From Polydactylus sextarius (lineage: Eukaryota > Chordata > Actinopteri > Polynemidae), in NCBI GenBank assembly GCA_016801845.1, contig CM028909.1:15137313-15201312 (forward strand): a stretch of 64,000 nt of DNA, given 5' to 3'. Numbering within the stretch: position 1 is the stretch's first letter; each line of letters begins with the position of its first letter. Both the position numbers and the translations under genes were made by a program. Positions 22,500-34,825 of this stretch are shown here, one piece after another. The notes beneath the pieces were generated by a model. The model did not search any database. It was given only the letters and a program-made list of their open reading frames with translations, and was not told the origin of the DNA.

Positions 22500-24560
22500 A
22501 AACCACAACACGAACCTCCGTCGTTGGTTTGGACCAAGTGACGGTTCCTTGTGAGTCTTGTCCCATTAAATAAGAAACTTCTGTTGTCTGTGTTCCCGAT
22601 CTGAAGGCAAGATTACTGATTTTTCTTTTTCTTTTTTTAAAATAGTATAGGAGTTTTGTCCCACCCCTTATTGTCCCGTACAGGATCTGCTCTGCCTGGA
22701 ATGTGTTCTCATAGCGGTTTTCCTGTTGCTTGCTAAACCTCTCATTTTCCTTTTTCCCCTGTGGACTGGTTTCTGCACTACACTGACAGGAATGTGCTTC
22801 AAAGACCCCACTGTACACAGCAAATTGTCTTGGAGGTAAAAACAAGAAGTGCTTAGTCCTTTGTTCAATCACTCCAGAGGGCAGTAAAATGTAGCAAAAA
22901 AAAACTTGAATCACAAAATAACTCAAACATTTTCCACAAATAATTCAGTTTAAAATCTTCCATTGTCCAAAATCTATGACTATGCAAATGTTTCCTGTTT
23001 AAAAACAAAACAAAACATGAACAGCTGCATTTTCATCCACTTCTCATAATGAATGATTTAATAAGAAATATGTGTGTTTAATTCTAATTTGCACCGGACA
23101 AAAACTATGTCCAGCTGCTAAATGTAAGTCAAACACAGCGTTTTAGCTCTGATCTCCCAGTGTTTTAGCATCCGTTCAACAGTTCATCACTATTTATTTG
23201 TGAGTTTTCAGAGCTTGTTAAACCTATAATGTCAAATAGAAGCAGTGGAAACAATAAATACAAGACTGACATCACAAAAATTACTCTTTGTTGCCTTTAT
23301 TGTTCCTCTGGAGTCATGTTTCAAATGTAACTGTTCAATATCCATTTGTTTTAGCTCTAGTGTTGGACTGTGACACCTATCTGGCAAACAAAGCTGCTCA
23401 GAATATCATCTCAAGTAACTTTCTCTCACTGTAATCGTGGCATTCATAGCGTGTCAGAGTGGTAAATGCAGAGTTATCTCACAGATGCCAGAGAGACTCT
23501 TCTGTGTGAAAACACGTCATTCAGCAGAGCCTGAGAGAGCTGTCTTCATGTCTGTAATATAAATTCCCCTCCTTGTTCTCAGGGTCTGTAATCTCTCCGT
23601 TTTTGGCTTACGGCTGCAGACACAGCTGGAAGCTCTCACATCAGCTGTCATGTAGGACACAGAGAAAATTGTTGTTCAGTTTTAATCAGCACTTATTTCT
23701 CTCTCCCACTGATTTCAGTGATTCAAAAACGCATACAGTCGTGAGCCCTCAAGGGTTTTGTCTAAAAGGTCTGTTCTGTTTATTTTGTAATCTGTTAATG
23801 TAGAGATATCACTTCCACAGACATTATGTCTGATAAATAGAAAGCCTGTTTTACCCACAGCCCATAAAATCAAAATGTAACATTGACTCTGGTCATATTC
23901 ATATTTTACTGTGTGATCACCTCATTCCTAGAGCTAGAATCTGTACAACTGTATGATATGTGCTCACTGTCTGCCTTCTCACAGACCTGGTTGAGGTCTC
24001 ACATGTTGTGACTCTCTAATTCCCTTGTGAAGGGGAAGTTAAACCAAAAGCCTGATACCCAAGTCACATTGTCTCTTGTTCCGTTTTGCAGAAGGGTGCA
24101 AGATTTTGATGACACATCTTACTAGTTAGCATAAAATCTCTAACATTATTGAATAAATGTTTGATTTTCTGTTACCACCGTTAAGACTGTGTAATTAATG
24201 ATTATTTTGATACTACACACTGGAATACAAGATTACAGAAAAGGGATAAAAATACATCCCAATTCACACATTTTATTGTGAAAGGTTAACCAAAGTTAGT
24301 TGCCAGACAAGAGGATCATCAATCACATGACAAATAGAGGAAATACAGCATATGTAGAGTGACAGTATTGTATTTTCATTCTATCAAATTATAAATGTTT
24401 CAGAGATTTAAAAAAAAATCTATTTCAGTTTCAGTTTTTGTACTAAACCATATGTTGATGCTGTTCTGTAAACACACCAAATACACTAATACTCTATATT
24501 GTTGTGCTTTCAGGTCTCATGAATTTACTATGAAAGAAGAAAATCAAAGTCACCTGTAAA
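22500..24560. other. intergenic region upstream of acvrl1
   Basis: About 2 kb of AT-rich sequence with no exon or repeat family that I can recognise. An open frame of 152 codons on the minus strand (22468-22926) lacks any domain and has a composition typical of chance AT-rich frames. Confidence 0.5.
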
Positions 24561-25200
24561 GGTCATTGAATTTATTCCAAGCTTGCATACGAACACTTAT
24601 TTTCATATGTCTTACTTCAAAAAGATGCAGAGGTTTACATTTTTACAATTTTCACGAGAACAGCAACTAAATTATGTCACTTGTTTATGATAACACATTC
24701 AATATTGCTGCAGTTATGGTTGGTATTACACTTATAAGTGTATGAGTTGTAATTGTTACAAGACTGTATGTAAGCTGGACTGAAAAAGAGACAATCTTCA
24801 TTGTCATAACACAATATTTCCTGAGCAACATTATGTGCAAATGTGTATTTTAACAGCAGTTTGCAGTAGATATCTTGGTCTGCTTTTGGTTTTTAAAAAA
24901 TATTACAAACAGCTGTTCTATTGGGCAAGTAAAAGTCTGTGAAACACAATACACAGAGCACTGATAGACTGAGGGCTTGTGTACCAGTGATTAGTTTTTC
25001 TTACTCAAAATCTTGCAGAGATAAAGCTGCAGTTCCTCTTTTCTTCACAGCTAACGTGACTCATGTGTCACAGCGGAGATGACGCGCCACAGCAGAAATT
25101 AAAAATTCTTCCAGTGAGAGAGTAAAGGTGTCAGATGCCATGTTTTGCATATAATGATAAAACATTAACCTTTAGGAAAACAATAAAAAACATGGCAGAT

Positions 25201-26398
25201 TTTATTCTTAAAGTGACTTGTTCTTGGAATTGGAAATACAATTCTGATCCTTCACGCTGCTGCTGGTGTTTCATTGATTCCTGGAAATGTGCACACAAGT
25301 ATACTGAGGGTTTTTACCACTGACGAAGCAGTTTTCACAATAGTCAAAACAGTACAATGTGTTACATTGCTGCGATTCTCTTCCTGTTTCTGAAACTTTG
25401 CTGTTACCATTTGTTTTACAAAACCCCTGCTGAATAAAACCATCCCATAGACAGCAGGTATAAGAAGATTAATTTCATAGATGAAAATAATAAAAAAAAA
25501 CATTCAACAAAATTCAGAATCAGAGTTGATTCTACTATTGGAGTAGACCTGCTTATATTCTTGGGTGAAAAGAGTTCACCATGAACTGATGGTGGAGCGA
25601 GACAGATTGTTACATTTACACAATGCCTCCACTTGTACCTCCATCAATGCTGTGATTTTCTCAGGCAACCAGTTTGGATGGTTGCCACTACTGGGTGCCA
25701 CTGCTCCTATTGCAGTAATGAGAAAAAGTACAAGGTCCTCAAAGTAGATGGGCTTTCATGCAATTTCAATAGGCCTTATAAAAAACCCCAGTCATAATAG
25801 ACTCTTGGTGTAGCATTTGGTGTAGCAAACAAAACACACAGAAGAAGACATTTAGCCTCTTTTCCCTGCTTTAACATCTCACACAGTCTGTGATCAAATA
25901 TAACACAAACAATTCACCTCACATATGGGATACATACACTATTTGCTATTGCTTTGGTTGTCTTGCATATATACCATGATGGCACGCTACGTCTTTTACA
26001 ATACGTAAGAGGATAAAGTGTTCACAAATGTACATCTTTTGTTTTTCAAAAAAAAAAAAAACAAAACAAAACAAAAAAAAAAAAACAAAACAAAAAAAAA
26101 CATAATGTCACAATTTCTACCAGTTCGTCAGTTAGGAGGTGACATAAGAAATAGTCTGAGACATGTCAACAAATTTCTTATCAAGTTCAAGTGACTCCAG
26201 TTTTCTTCCAGTGTTCATCCCATGCCGGTATTTAAATCCATCAGTAGGTTTTAAATGTAACATCCAAAATGTTTTTGCGTTCCTTTTTTTTTTTTGTTCA
26301 AACTACCGATAGTCACTTAGTCATGCTCATCTCATCCTCATCTTTTGTGCATGACATAATCGCAGCAAAAAATCTCTGTGGTGAGAAAAAGTGCTGAC
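25201..26398 (-). other. ankrd33: possible ankrd33 3' UTR
   Basis: After the stop codon the sense strand is AT-rich with a T-rich run near 26101-26048. The first clear canonical AATAAA on this strand is at 25206-25201, followed by a T-rich stretch; a second is at 24576-24571. Either could end the transcript. No open frame of note occurs. Confidence 0.3.
26048..26101. repeat. A-rich (AAAAC)n low-complexity tract
   Basis: Fifty-four bases made of A-runs with spaced C, on the plus strand. On the ankrd33 sense strand it is T-rich with G. It lies about 300 bases after the ankrd33 stop. Confidence 0.85.
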
Positions 26399-27222
26399 TC
26401 ATTTTGTCTTTGATGAACGTTTGGACCCTTTAGATTTATTGTCTTGCTCTTTTTCTGCCTCCAGCCGCTGCTTCTCTCTCTTTTTCTCCTCTTTGGCTTC
26501 CTTGTACTTCCACACAGGAGGCTCCAGGTAGCCCTTCTGCCGCTTCTTCTTTTTCTCTTTCTTTGGAGTGGGCTCCCCAGATTTTGTCACTTCAATCTTG
26601 GGTATACAGCCTGTGGGGAAAATACTGTTTCTGTGTGCCATGCTGCGTGGCATGAAGCTTTTTGGGCCACCTGATATCATGCTTTCCTTGTGCCCTGAGT
26701 TCTGGCAGCAGGAAGTCAGAGATCCTGAGGTGACTGAGACGACAGAGGGAGAAGCTGAGGCGACAGAGCCATTACTATGGGATACTGTGCTCTCCTCCAA
26801 CTCCTTCCTGCTGTGTTTTTCAAGCAATTCAGGAACAGCAAACCGTCGCTTGCCAATTTCTGGGGGGCTGGTAGGACAGAGTGGACGGCAGCCAGTGGCT
26901 ACCAGGGGGCTATGGATGCTTGTGGTCATTCGCACCATATGATCCATTACCCCGTTGTCTTCCGGGTCCTGAGGGAATCTGAAACTACAGCTGTCTCTTA
27001 AGTGCTGCCTCAGCTTCTGACTTGTAGTTTTGGTGGCTGTTGCCCTTTCCACCAATTGCTTCAACTCAGGCCATTCAGGGATATAGTTTTCACAGAACTG
27101 CTCAGCGATTGGATGATCCTGCAGGCAGCATAATCTTTTAAATGTCTCAAATCTTCCCGTCTTGAGGACCCAGTCCTTCAGGCCCTTTCCTTGGACCAGA
27201 TCCATTGTATTCATGTCAGCAC
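26399..27222 (-). CDS. ankrd33: ankrd33 terminal coding exon
   Basis: An exon of 824 bases from acceptor cgtgtacag|GTGCTG to the TGA at 26401-26399. It encodes the last ankyrin repeat, then DHPIAEQFCENYIPEWPELK, the conserved VMDHMVRMTTSIHSPLVATG and SPPEIGKRRFAVPELLEKHS blocks, a Ser/Val-rich region and a basic coiled C-terminus. The vertebrate C-terminal signature WKYKEAKEEKK is present. The overlapping open frames on the plus strand are shadows of this exon. Confidence 0.93.
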
Positions 27223-28026
27223 CTGTACACGAGAAGGAGACAAAATGACAGAAATCAGTGAAAACAAGAAGACAAGTTAATATTGACTGTGATGAGATGC
27301 TTTCCCAGTGATATTTAAAACCATTTTACAGAATGGTTGTATAGTGTTAACTGCATTTAAGTGAAAACAATATATTACATTGGGTCCGAGTTCTGTAGAT
27401 GTGATGTATTGCTACTGTCAGTGTCACTGATATGCTGCTTAGTAAAAAATAAAGACATTGAAAGAAATCTGAGAGCACCAGGCATATATTTATGTTCCCC
27501 AAGACTGAAGTTTACCTATAAATATAACTAGGTTATAAACTAATGTTGTAAATCTGTCTCTAACATAATTGAACTTTAAATAGGAGGCTGGTGGAATTTT
27601 TATAGCACTATCCTAAAGTTGTCCATTTGCAGATTTAAACAGGATTATTCCCTGCAGCCAGATTAGTGCAAAAATCACATTATATCACATTAGGTGATGG
27701 TCTGCAAATCTGGATTGACTATGAACACCTCCCTTGTCCTTGTGCGCGTACAGACACAAACACAGTTGTATTTTCATGACTTCAGTGGACATTTCATTGA
27801 CTTGTATTCATTTCCTCGAGACTTTCCTGGAAACCATAGAGATCTCAATTGTTGGTACCACTTGTCTAACCTTTATCTAAACCTGACCCTAAGCTTAACC
27901 TTAAATCATGTCTAAGCCCTATTTTTTGTTTTTTACAATATGGGGACCTGCTTTTTGTCCCCATAAGGAGACAGGTCCCCATAATGTGAGTGTGTTGACA
28001 GTTCCCACAATGTAAGAAAAACACAT

Positions 28027-28066
<40 letters not shown>

Positions 28067-28895
28067 CATATGAACTACCACTTAACCTACCATGCATCAG
28101 CAGGGCAGACACACACTCTTCTTTGCCCTGTAAACCAGCCTTGATGAGGGCAGTGAATCCACGGGGATCCCTGACCTCAATGTCTACGCCAGGGTAGTAG
28201 TTAAGAATATAATTAAGAATGGTGATGAAGCCTGGATTAAAAAACAAACAAACAAAAAACAAACAAACAAAAAAAAAAACAAACAACCCCCCCCCAAAAA
28301 AAACATTACGTTAGCAGGGTACAACTGAATTAAGAGTAAATATTGAGTATATAGTGATATGCAATGTGTTTTCAAACGTACCTGCCTGGGCAGCAATCAT
28401 GAGGGCAGTATTTCCATCATGGTCTTGGTGGTTGATGTCTATAAATGGGCATGTATGCAGCGTGGTGACAATATCTATGAAACCCTTGCATACAGCCAAC
28501 ATCAGTCCATTCTGATGGGAACAAGGTAGAAATAGATTGATCTCAATAACAGTTTACATTTAACTATACTTAGTATTAACATTGTCCATTTAGTCCCTTT
28601 TCTTGTGTGATAAAAAGAAAAATGAGTTCCCTCTCACCCGACCGTTGATGTCTAGCTCCATGACCTCCTCTTTAGTGACTCCTCTTTGTAGGATGTTGTG
28701 CAGAGATGTGGGGTCATTTCTGGCACAGGCCTTGTATAGTGTGTTAGCTGACTCTGTAGACGTCTCATATTCGTCATAGTCAGGAAGCACAGAGTCATCA
28801 GAAAGCACACTGTCTGAGTCAGAATCATCCAGGAGCATCTCTGAGTCCTCAGATGGGCCTTCGCCCAGGTGGGGATCGTCATTTGCAGTGGCCAT
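26399..28895 (-). CDS. ankrd33: ankrd33, ankyrin repeat domain 33 (photoreceptor ankyrin protein), complete in four coding exons
   Basis: Ankyrin-repeat protein; the mammalian gene is expressed in photoreceptors, and its product is reported to repress CRX-driven transcription. Coding exons, 5' to 3' on the minus strand: 28895-28638, 28511-28382, 28231-28091 and 27222-26399. They sum to 1,353 bases (450 residues plus TGA) and all phases match. Residues 1-45 are acidic with Ser/Asp runs (DDSDSDSVLSDD). Ankyrin repeats run from about residue 50 to 210, with the typical DGNTALMIAAQAG and RGFTALIKAGLQG cores. The C-terminal part carries DHMVRMTTSIHSPLVA and SPPEIGKRRFAV, both close to human ANKRD33, and ends in a Lys/Glu-rich stretch with WKYKEAKEEKKREKQR. 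Its place next to acvrl1 agrees with the human gene order. The relative ankrd33b is less likely because of this synteny. Teleosts may have duplicates. Confidence 0.92.
27223..28090 (-). other. ankrd33: ankrd33 intron 3
   Basis: Intron of 868 bases between exon 3 and the terminal exon. It carries most of a GTCCCC-type dispersed repeat and its (CA)n tail, described separately. Nothing else is visible. Confidence 0.7.
27780..28063 (+). repeat. teleost GTCCCC-type dispersed repeat with (CA)n tail
   Basis: The segment contains degenerate CTAACCTTTATCTAAACCTGA words, then TATGGGGACCTG (27939-27950) and its exact inverse CAGGTCCCCATA (27972-27983), the word GTTCCCACAATGTAAG, and a (CA)n tail at about 28027-28063. 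This arrangement (AACCTAA words, GGGGACC / GGTCCCC, TGTAAG, then CA) is a familiar dispersed repeat in fish genomes; I recall it from teleost sequence rather than from a named entry. Confidence 0.6.
28091..28231 (-). CDS. ankrd33: ankrd33 coding exon 3 (ankyrin repeats)
   Basis: The exon has 141 bases with acceptor taatccag|GCTTC and donor GCATG|gtagg. It encodes FITILNYILNYYPGVDIEVR, DPRGFTALIKAGLQGKEECV and SALLMH. The match to human ITNYLLNYFPGLDLERR and GFTALMKAAMQGRTDCIRALM is clear. Its acceptor is preceded by an unusual T-rich and G-run tract; see the entry at 28239-28303. Confidence 0.92.
28239..28303. repeat. (AAAC)n and C9 low-complexity tract at ankrd33 intron 2 acceptor
   Basis: Sixty-five bases of AAAC repeats, A-runs and a run of nine C, lying directly before exon 3 on the gene's sense strand, where it reads as T-rich with G-runs. 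Confidence 0.9.
28382..28511 (-). CDS. ankrd33: ankrd33 coding exon 2 (ankyrin repeats)
   Basis: The exon has 130 bases with acceptor gttcccatcag|AATGG and donor CAGGCAG|gtacg. It encodes NGLMLAVCKGFIDIVTTLHT, CPFIDINHQDHDGNTALMIA and AQA. The INHQDHDGNTALMIAAQAG stretch is close to human NWQDSEGNTALITAAQAG. Confidence 0.92.
28638..28895 (-). CDS. ankrd33: ankrd33 coding exon 1 (acidic N-terminus and first ankyrin repeat)
   Basis: Starts at the ATG at 28895 and ends in phase 0 at donor GGTCGG|gtgag. It encodes 86 residues beginning MATANDDPHLGEGPSEDSEM, an Asp/Ser-rich stretch, and the first ankyrin repeat ANTLYKACARNDPTSLHNIL followed by QRGVTKEEVMELDINGR. No other in-frame ATG lies upstream before the likely exon border, where a weak acceptor tgattccag is seen. 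Confidence 0.85.
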
Positions 28896-31800
28896 TGGTC
28901 CCTCCACCCCTTTTTCTGCCTGGAATCACACCTGAATGTCAGGCCACCCTCATTCTGAATATATTGTTATAAAAAATAACTAAATTCATTTACTTTTGCC
29001 CACATTTTTTCCCTCAGAGATGTGATTATTCTAAATTCAATTCATCAAACGTATCATGTTTCATTTTCAAAACTGTGTACTCGTCCTTGTCTAAAAGGTG
29101 TTGGGAATAGTGGAAACATTTGTGTAAAATACGCATGCCATTACAATTCTAATTTAGTGCCATTTAGTCTGGGAACATGTCATTTCTTATCCTTAAAAGA
29201 AACATCTTGTGATAGTCATCATACAGATGCAAGAATAACAACAAAACACTGGCAGCTTCTAAAGTTAGAATGTTAAATAGATCTGATGACCTGAGAGAGC
29301 CTTCGCGATAGGACGTGATTCTTAAAGAGGATGAGGAGCATCACCTCTCTCCAGCCCCCTGTCAGAGTAGCTGATCCAACAGTCTGTGATTTACACGATA
29401 GTTAAGCTGGCTGTATAACAGTGTTTGTTCACTGGCTCAGCCCTTTATGGAATACAGGAGAAGAAGAGGAATTTATTGGGACTCTGAGTCAACAAATAAC
29501 AGCCTTCTACTTTTTATCCTCTTATTATGGTTGAATTATTATAGCTGTTAAGATAACTGAATTTCACGAATGTATATGAAAGCTCAAGTCATGCATATAT
29601 TTTTACAGGAAAAATAAGAGGTACAGTAAAGATCATGAAATGTGCATCTGCAGAAGCTCAGTCTGTGAAAGTAATGTGAATGAAGGCATAGCAGGAGGAG
29701 AGCACTGAGTTGAGATAGGCCATATGGTGCCGGAAGCAATGGGAGCCAGGCTTGTGACAGCGTCTGTCATGGTGTCTTAAACGTGTCACACTGCCCTGCA
29801 GTTCAGCTACACTGGGGTGTCCAGTGGTTTTCTGTGAATAAATCGAGAAACTATACCAAAGAAACATTCATACAGTTTTTTTATATTTTGTTCATATAGA
29901 CTTCAAAACTGAGGATGCGATAGGTTTAGTTATTTCTAATATTTTGCAAGAGCTGCAGGAGAGCAAGAAAGAACATCCGGCCAATTGCACATCATTAAAC
30001 TCTATCCAGACTAGACAGAAATTCACACAGATAATTGTTTGCACAGAATTAGCTTTGCACATGGTGACAATCATATGTTAATGCAAAGTTATTAGAGTAA
30101 TAGCATTGTTTACATAAGCTCTTAAGTGCCAGAGAGAAGTGTTCAACTCCTTTAATCCTACAAACATATGTTTCTGTTTCAGTATTGTGCCATGCGGAGA
30201 GATGAGGATCGTGACTGCACAAACCTTTTCTCTCTCTTTCTTCTTCAAACATACACAAAACACACAAAGCTCTTGCTCTGGCCTAAACACTTCCTGACTG
30301 AGCAGTGCTTTGCAATCTGGTCAAGCCACAACAACAAACCTTGGAATGAAAAGAGCCAGTCAAAGTCTCACCCTAAAACAATCCAGGAATTGTTGGTCTT
30401 CTTTTTGAATTTGCTCTTGGTGGTTAAACCATCCTCATATGTTGGACTTCAACTCTTCCGGATGACTCTTGGTAGAAAATGGTTTGTTTAACTTTCCCAA
30501 ACAGACTCCAGTTGTAGTCTCTCCCCATCTCCATCTCTCTTACTGGCCAGTTACACTGCTTCATCAGCCAGCAATCCGTCCAGGTCCCAACATAGACTCT
30601 GCTGTCCTAGGTCAAGTGACATGTCCCCCCCCACCTCCCATCTCATCCTGATTACAGAAGATTTAAGGATTAAGAGAAAGAAACAGACAGCAGCCAACCT
30701 TGCTCCCCTTACAGTTTGTTGTAAGTTGGTCTGCTTTCTCATGATCCTGTTTGTTGCTCGTGTCCTCAGCTCTCTCAGAATCTGTCCATCCACAGCTCCC
30801 TGCTGCCCGTCTGTTGTGTCATAGCAAACCTCTCTAACTGTCCAAATAAGTGCTGTGACTGAATCATGGAAGCTATGGCTCCCATATCTGCTGTGCTGCT
30901 AAGGACCCCCTGCCTGTGTGATGTCAGTTTGAATGTGTGATGGGGGACAGTGTCTTGAGTCTGTTTTCTCTTTGAAATCCCATTGCTGGGACAACAAACT
31001 AAACCTGCTGTCACTCTGAGCCAGAGGCCTTGGTAATTATTCCCATAAGGATGACACACAAACGGGCTCAAACACGCACAAACACACCTAACTTTACATG
31101 CACACAGATGATCAAATTTGGGGTAAGCAACTGATCAGCAAGCTGATATGAAGAGGCATCTAGATAAACAAAGTACAGTTGTTTTAAACTATTTTTTCAA
31201 GTTCAACCTAATAGTTTAAACTACAACTGCAACCTTTTTGTTTTCTTGGCTGATTTCCACATGTTAACAGATTTATTCATAGCATCAGGAACTCAACCAC
31301 GTGGTGTTAAAGGTGCATATAAACAGATTAACCCTAATTTTGAATTGGAGTTAGGCCAGTGGTGACTTGTGTTTGTGAATGCAGCCTGGTTTACGCAACA
31401 GCTCCTCTCTGTTAGAGCAATGTAGGGTGCCCCCTTCTGGCTGAACTAAGACATGCAATTTATGGTTACTTTATGAGGCTTAGTTGAACAACATATTCAC
31501 AGAGTGATTTTTTTTTAAAATAGCCATAACATTAGTCCTGATTGTACATTGTCTACAAATACATCTACAAGTCTGTAACAAGGAACATATTTTTTGCATT
31601 GGACTCACAAGTTTTCCAGCTTACATGAGTGGAACAAGTTACTATCAGCAGTATAAAGATATTGGATGTGTCTCACTGTAGAGCCTTGTCTCGCCACTCA
31701 GACAAATAACACCCTCACTCTAAACCACTTTCAGAAATGTAGTTTTTGATCTATCTGAGGAGTTTAAACATATGTTGCTGACAGTTGCCATCTGAAACAC

Positions 31801-34738
31801 CTCCAACAACTTAATGCCATGTAATCCCATCAAATTGCCCAACCAAATTATTATTAGATTCCTTATCAAAAGCTGCTTTCACAGATGTGAACCATCGGAT
31901 CAGACCGAACCTGACTCATAACTCAAAAGGTGCTTTGTTTAGATGCAAGAGCCTGAGGTGGGTCTTGACTTCTTGCTGATATGAAACACAGGAAGAGGGG
32001 AGGGGAGGATATGCTGAGGGGCAATGATTTATAGTTTATGTGGCCAAAACAGAAATGAGCTTGATAGGAAAGGGAAGTGTGCATGGCACAACAGGGTGTG
32101 GTAGCACTTTGTGTGTTTTTGTTATTTTCCTTGAGTCTTCACGAAAAGATTCTCAAGAATGATCTCACCCTCTCTCTGTTGTACCAGATGAGGGCAGCAT
32201 AGCACACACAGTGTACACTTAAGCATCAAGTTTTTTTTTTTTTTTTTTTGCCTCTTTCAGGATATAAAGTCATGGCTGTGTTTTGGCCAAGAGAATTCAT
32301 TAGATTTCACAAATTATTATCTGTTTGGTGAGTGGAGGAACATTTTGTTCTCATTTCCACTGCCTTATAGTACTCACACTTTCCTTTTAGGGTCAGAGTT
32401 GTTTTCCTTCTATTCTGCAAATTACTCAGAGAGTCATTCACTCATCACAACAAAAGTGAGTCCAATTTCTCCCAGACACCACAGTACCCAGCAGAGGTCG
32501 GTGGTAGAGCAAAGGAAGCTTGGGGAGCAATGAACTAAGTTTAGCCAGCTTAGTGACTGATTTTAAAGTCAGCCGTGTGCTCAGCTAATATTAGATCATT
32601 GGCAGTCTCTGCAGCACTGGTATTACCAGCACTTTGCTCAGACTCTCACATAGCTGGAAATAATACAACAAATGCTAAAAGACAGAATCCTCCTCTATTT
32701 CTTATTATAAACAGAGAAGAAACTTGTTATGCAAAGCAAAAGTTTCACAGTTGGGAAAGTTATTGCAATAGGAAGTTACTAAATAGTGGGTGAATAAGAC
32801 ATAAGTGACAAACACTGCAGACATAGGAAAGTGGTTCATTGTTCAGAGCCAGAGAACTGGGTTAGGATTAAGTGAAGTAGAAATATGAAAGTAGAAGTAT
32901 GAAAATAGATGAGGCAGATCCTAGATCAAGTAGACTTATTATTGTGCATGATATGGTGACAAAACTAATCTCGCAATAACTAAAAACATCTTTAAACAGA
33001 ATAAACAACTAACTGATGTAGATATTAATGGGTCTGCATTGTGCAAACAGTTCTTAAGCTAAGTTCTTAAAACAGACATAAATCATGTTTGCAATATTTG
33101 ATTCGAGTTAAATCAGTGAAAATCAACATTTGGCAGTGAGGAGGAACATGGGACATGTCATGTCTGACAGCCAAATGAGACACTAATGCAATGGACTGAA
33201 AGTGTAATGTACAATCCTTCTGTATTAGACTGTATGCCATCAAATCAAAGGTCATTATAGGCATGTATGAAAGTGATTCCATCAATCATGACCTTGTGTT
33301 AATGGGTGGTCTTGAAACTTGACAGTGGTTGTTAAAAGCAAGTACCGGTAAGTCTTAGGTGTTTCTTTATGCTATTATGACTTGAGCTATTATGACCTGT
33401 GCCAGTATTTTCTTGGAGGTCTTCACTGCTTTCAGTGATTAATCTAATACAGCTCAGCTTTAATAAAGTTGTACCATTTTATTCTTTAACTGCAAGAGTT
33501 CCAATGCTCTTTTTTAGATAATGTGGAGTGTAGAAATATGCCTCAGATCAATGAAAACTCAAAAACCAAGAGGATAGAAAGGGAGGAATGTAAATTGAAT
33601 CACATAAATCTAAGTCCTCACAGAGCTGCAGGGTTATATGTTAAAAGTAACAGTTTCAGCAGAAGCACACAACAGCAATAATTAACAGTTAACAATAAAT
33701 TCAGCTTTTAGGCTTTAGACTTAGGCTTTGATTTTTGTGTTTTTAAATAATGTCCAGGCCTGTGCTCTGACTAAAATGCCCACAATCTTCTTATATTAGC
33801 TGTCTTTGTACTTATTTTTATGATCTAAAGGTTTCTAGTATGGGAACATTTAATTTTCATTTTTAAACGTGCAGAGGTCCAAAGAATTTGAAGTTACACA
33901 GCGTAATTTTTCAGAGAATGGGTTGTTTGCGAATAACATTGATGAGAAGATGTATACTTATACTGTTTACACTTTCAGAAAGTATCACACATTGTCACTA
34001 TTACTCCTCAATGTTATGTTTTTAAATTATCGTGAAACACACAGATGCCTGCCAGTTCATTTGCTTGTGTTTTCTTTATATTTCTTTTCTTTAAAAAATG
34101 TTTTATGGCCTGCTAAAAGCAGATTTGGTTATATGATTTAGACGTTAATGACATCTAAACGTCATGTGATAAAATCAGTGCCGGCAAAGCCTCTGCTTGA
34201 AGTCTCAAACAGTCGATTAGTGGACATGAGGGTAGTGATAAAGATCACAACTATCCAGTTACAAGTCCATTTTCTGACTGCATACTTTGTGCTTTGTTTC
34301 TCAGTTGTCAAATTATTCATAAGAATTAAAATTTTTTCCAAAGAGAACTTTTTTCTGGATTCTGATTATTTTTGCCTTTTTGACAATAAATGATCATGTT
34401 ATTAATCCATTTATTGGGTCATTCTGTTCTCATGTCCTTAATGTATTTGTTTTTGCTTTGCCTCATATTATTTATTATATCTGTGGCTAACTGATAAAAG
34501 AAACACCTCAAAACCAAAATGGGAAAAGGCACAGAAATTTAAGAAAGAATAAAATGACAGTGTGACAGTGTGGCAGCGCCACTAATGGACAGATTTTGAG
34601 AGATCTCCATGGGAGCCTGTAGAGACTCTATGACCAAAACAGGGCAGCATGGAGCTCAAGTTGCACTTTGGTTTGGTGGAGGTTTTAAACCTCAGAGACA
34701 TAACTGGGAAGATGTCCAACATCTTCCTGAATTGTTTA

Positions 34739-34739
<1 letters not shown>

Positions 34740-34811
<72 letters not shown>

Positions 34812-34825
34812 AATAATAATAATAA
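34740..34825. repeat. (ACA)n followed by (TAA)n microsatellite
   Basis: About 23 ACA units followed by five TAA units. On the two strands this translates as poly-Thr and poly-Cys stretches, which explains two long spurious open frames. Confidence 0.97.

Noticed and set aside
22468..22926. Minus-strand open frame of 152 codons upstream of acvrl1
   Set aside because: It has no domain, no similarity I recognise and a composition typical of AT-rich chance frames; it starts beyond the presumed acvrl1 promoter.
26444..27001. Plus-strand open frames of 76, 124 and 74 codons
   Set aside because: They are antisense shadows of the ankrd33 terminal exon, which has clear similarity to ANKRD33 on the minus strand.
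27866..28286. Minus-strand frames of 71 and 117 codons with Val-Cys repeats
   Set aside because: They read through the (CA)n tail of a repeat and past splice sites; only the ankrd33 exon part at 28091-28231 is real.
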